DNA from: Paraspadella gotoi
Taxonomy: Eukaryota > Chaetognatha
Length of the DNA stretch: 64,000 bases
Reading direction: 5' to 3'
Assembly: GCA_051294375.1 (NCBI GenBank)
Contig: CM119265.1
Span: 103,263-167,262, forward strand
Made by a program: the position numbers and the translations under genes. Below are positions 62,388 through 64,000 of this stretch, in pieces. The notes beneath the pieces are model-generated. The model was not told the origin of the DNA and made no database searches. It worked only from the letters and a program-made list of their open reading frames with translations. Each line of letters opens with the position of its first letter. The stretch's first letter is position 1.

Positions 62388-63889
62388 NNNNNNNCCCCCA
62401 AGCGTCAACGAGTTCACCAGCGCCCAGCAGCCTCTTATTCATCAGAGACGCCGGGGACAACACCAAGTGGCTAGTGGACGGCGGCGCGCTGCTCTCTATA
62501 GTGCCTCCAACATCTCGACAACGCGAACAAGGCGCAGATCCGACCATCAAACTGCAAGCAGCCAACGGTTCGCCAATTGAGTGTTTTGGGACAATAGAGA
62601 AAACGGTTCAATTGGGAAATCGCAAGTTCACCTATAAATTCGTCGTTGCAAACGTGAAACAAAACATTTTAGGTGCAGACTTTCTCGCAGAAAATTTTCT
62701 AGCGCCGAATCATCGAGACGGTCTACTAATCGATCTGAGGGACTACTCGACCATTGCGGCGTCAATTGCAACCGAAACAAGCGCACACGTCAATTTCGTC
62801 GATCGAAAAGGCGAAAAATTTTACAAGCTGCTTGATAGTTTTCCATCATTATCAACACCCACTTTCGAACTCAAGTCACCAAAGCATGGAGTGACACACT
62901 CCATACCTACTGAAGGCCGCCCATGTCAGGCAAGAGCCAGGCGTCTCGATCCAGAGAAGCTAGCAGTAGCGAAGCGTGAATTAGAAAAAATGGTGTCGAT
63001 GGGAATCGCCAAGCGAGGCAAGTCGGAATGGTCGTCGCCTCTCCATGTCGTCGCCAAGCCTGACGGCGGCTGGAGATGTTGCGGCGATTACAGGCGCCTA
63101 AATGCACAAACAGTCGAAGATCGGTACCCAGTCAAGTTGTTAACAGATTTCAACGCCCAATTGGAAGGAAAAACAATCTTTTCGAAGATTGATCTGTTAA
63201 AAGGGTACCACCAGATCCCGGTGGACCCAAAAGATGTACAAAAAACGGCTGTAATAACGCCATTTGGATTGTACGTTTTTCCACGCTGCCCTTTCGGACT
63301 CAAGAATGCTGGACAGGATTTCCAGCGCTTGATGGACGAAATCCTGGGGGATATCCCTCATACATTCGTGTACTTGGATGATATCCTCGTCGCTTCAACA
63401 TCTCCGGAAGAGCACATGCAAGATCTGGAACGAGTCTTCAGAGCACTCGATGAAAGCGGCCTTGTAGTAAATACTAAAAAGTGTTTACTCGGCCAGGACT
63501 CACTGGAGTTCCTTGGATTTTTAGTGGACAAAAACGGCGTCCGTCCACTACCACAACGAGTGCAAACCCTTCGAGAGACAACCAGGCCAACCTCGATCAA
63601 GGAGTTGCAACGGTTTCTTGGAATGATAAACTACTACCGTAGGTTCATTCCAAGAGTTGCACACCGTTGCGCTCCTCTCTACGAGGCTCTGAGCGGAAAG
63701 CCAAAATCGCTAGACTGGACAGAGGACTGCGAAAGGGCGTTTGAAGCAATCAAGGAGGGATTAATCTCAGCAGCTCTGTTACATCACCCTCGAACAGGAG
63801 CACAATTGTGTGTGACTACTGACGCTTCAGACCATGCAGTAGGCGCAGTTTTGGAGCAGCGGGGCCCAAAAGGTTGGGAACCGCTGGCT
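62384..63889 (+). CDS. pol: Pol polyprotein, E11, truncated in RNase H
   Basis: It is in the -1 frame, open from the masked junction. It contains LFIRDAGDNTKWLVDGGALLS, the full RT with FVYLDDILVAST, and RNase H up to TTDASDHAVGAVLEQRGPKGWEPLA. The next bases read as the reverse strand of an RNase H region, so the apparent continuation to 63940 is not Pol. Confidence 0.93.
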
Positions 63890-64000
63890 TCTCTCCCTCA
63901 ATCCAGTGTCGAAAGTGGGACCGCGCGGAAAGCTCCGTAAGTTCTCGATCAAAATGGTGGCCCCAGATTTTCTGGTTCTTTGCAGCTTTGGCCGAGAAAA
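63890..64000 (-). pseudogene. pol: RNase H fragment of another Pol copy, inverted
   Basis: On - it reads FSAKAAKNQKIW, then FDREL and HFRHWIEGE, a divergent match to the RNase H segment that should follow the E11 break on +. It is cut by the window end. Confidence 0.8.

Larger units (their letters stand above)
60548..63889 (+). mobile_element. E11: Ty3/gypsy LTR retrotransposon, family I, partial
   Basis: It has an LTR portion, primer-binding site, leader, gag and pol as far as the start of RNase H. There the sequence switches to the reverse strand. Downstream parts are missing or outside the window. Confidence 0.88.

Noticed and set aside
63890-63940. E11 Pol continuing as SLPQSSVESG to a stop at 63940
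   Set aside because: These codons are the reverse strand of an RNase H fragment; the reverse reading gives recognisable Pol residues.

Overview
The window looks like a telomeric or subtelomeric stretch of a eukaryote, most likely a metazoan outside arthropods and nematodes, because the host repeat is TTAGGG. I cannot name the species. There are no ordinary host genes. About 12 kb is TTAGGG repeat, always G-rich on the + strand. Nearly all the rest is Ty3/gypsy LTR retrotransposons inserted into that repeat, plus one miniature LTR element. Both termini can be read against telomeric DNA in several cases, and there the insertion has the form gggt|TG...CA|gggt, a 4-bp GGGT target duplication inside TTAGGG.

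Layout: E1 (1-4853, +, cut by the window start); telomere; E2 (5524-12064, +); telomere; an LTR fragment, a 100-N gap and a reverse-strand E2-like fragment (12196-13428); another 100-N gap; a non-telomeric stretch with a poly(A) retrocopy-like end (13529-14844); E4 (14845-21081, +); telomere; T1, a TRIM (22172-22862); telomere; E5 (24998-31770, +, the most complete copy); telomere; E6 (34106-40044, -) joined directly to E7 (40055-46162, -); telomere; E8 (47314-53864, +, heavily frameshifted); telomere; E9 (54012-58327, +, heavily frameshifted); a 25-N join; E10 (58353-60143, -, near-copy of part of E7); a large inverted repeat; E11 (to about 63889, +); and a short inverted tail.

Two families are present. 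Family I (E1, E4, E5, E7, E9, E10, E11) has 540-790 bp LTRs. Family II (E2, E6, E8 and the 12.4-kb fragment) has 410-435 bp LTRs. Both encode a Gag with a C-x2/3-H...C-x3-C knuckle and a Pol of protease, RT, RNase H and integrase. Pol lies in the -1 frame of Gag and overlaps its stop codon. Pol ends in a proline-rich linker and a short conserved tail.

The most unusual features are: tRNA-like sequences with box A and box B inside most LTRs; a leader hairpin just before gag whose stem covaries between families next to a splice-donor-like GGTAAG/GGTAGG; a G-run plus hairpin at the gag/pol junction; D-G-G-A in place of D-T/S-G-A in the protease; and the TRIM, whose primer-binding site matches that of family II. 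Several joins (58.3, 60.14 and 63.89 kb, and 40.05 kb) may be assembly artefacts, and the 10-N runs behave as length-preserving masks rather than gaps.
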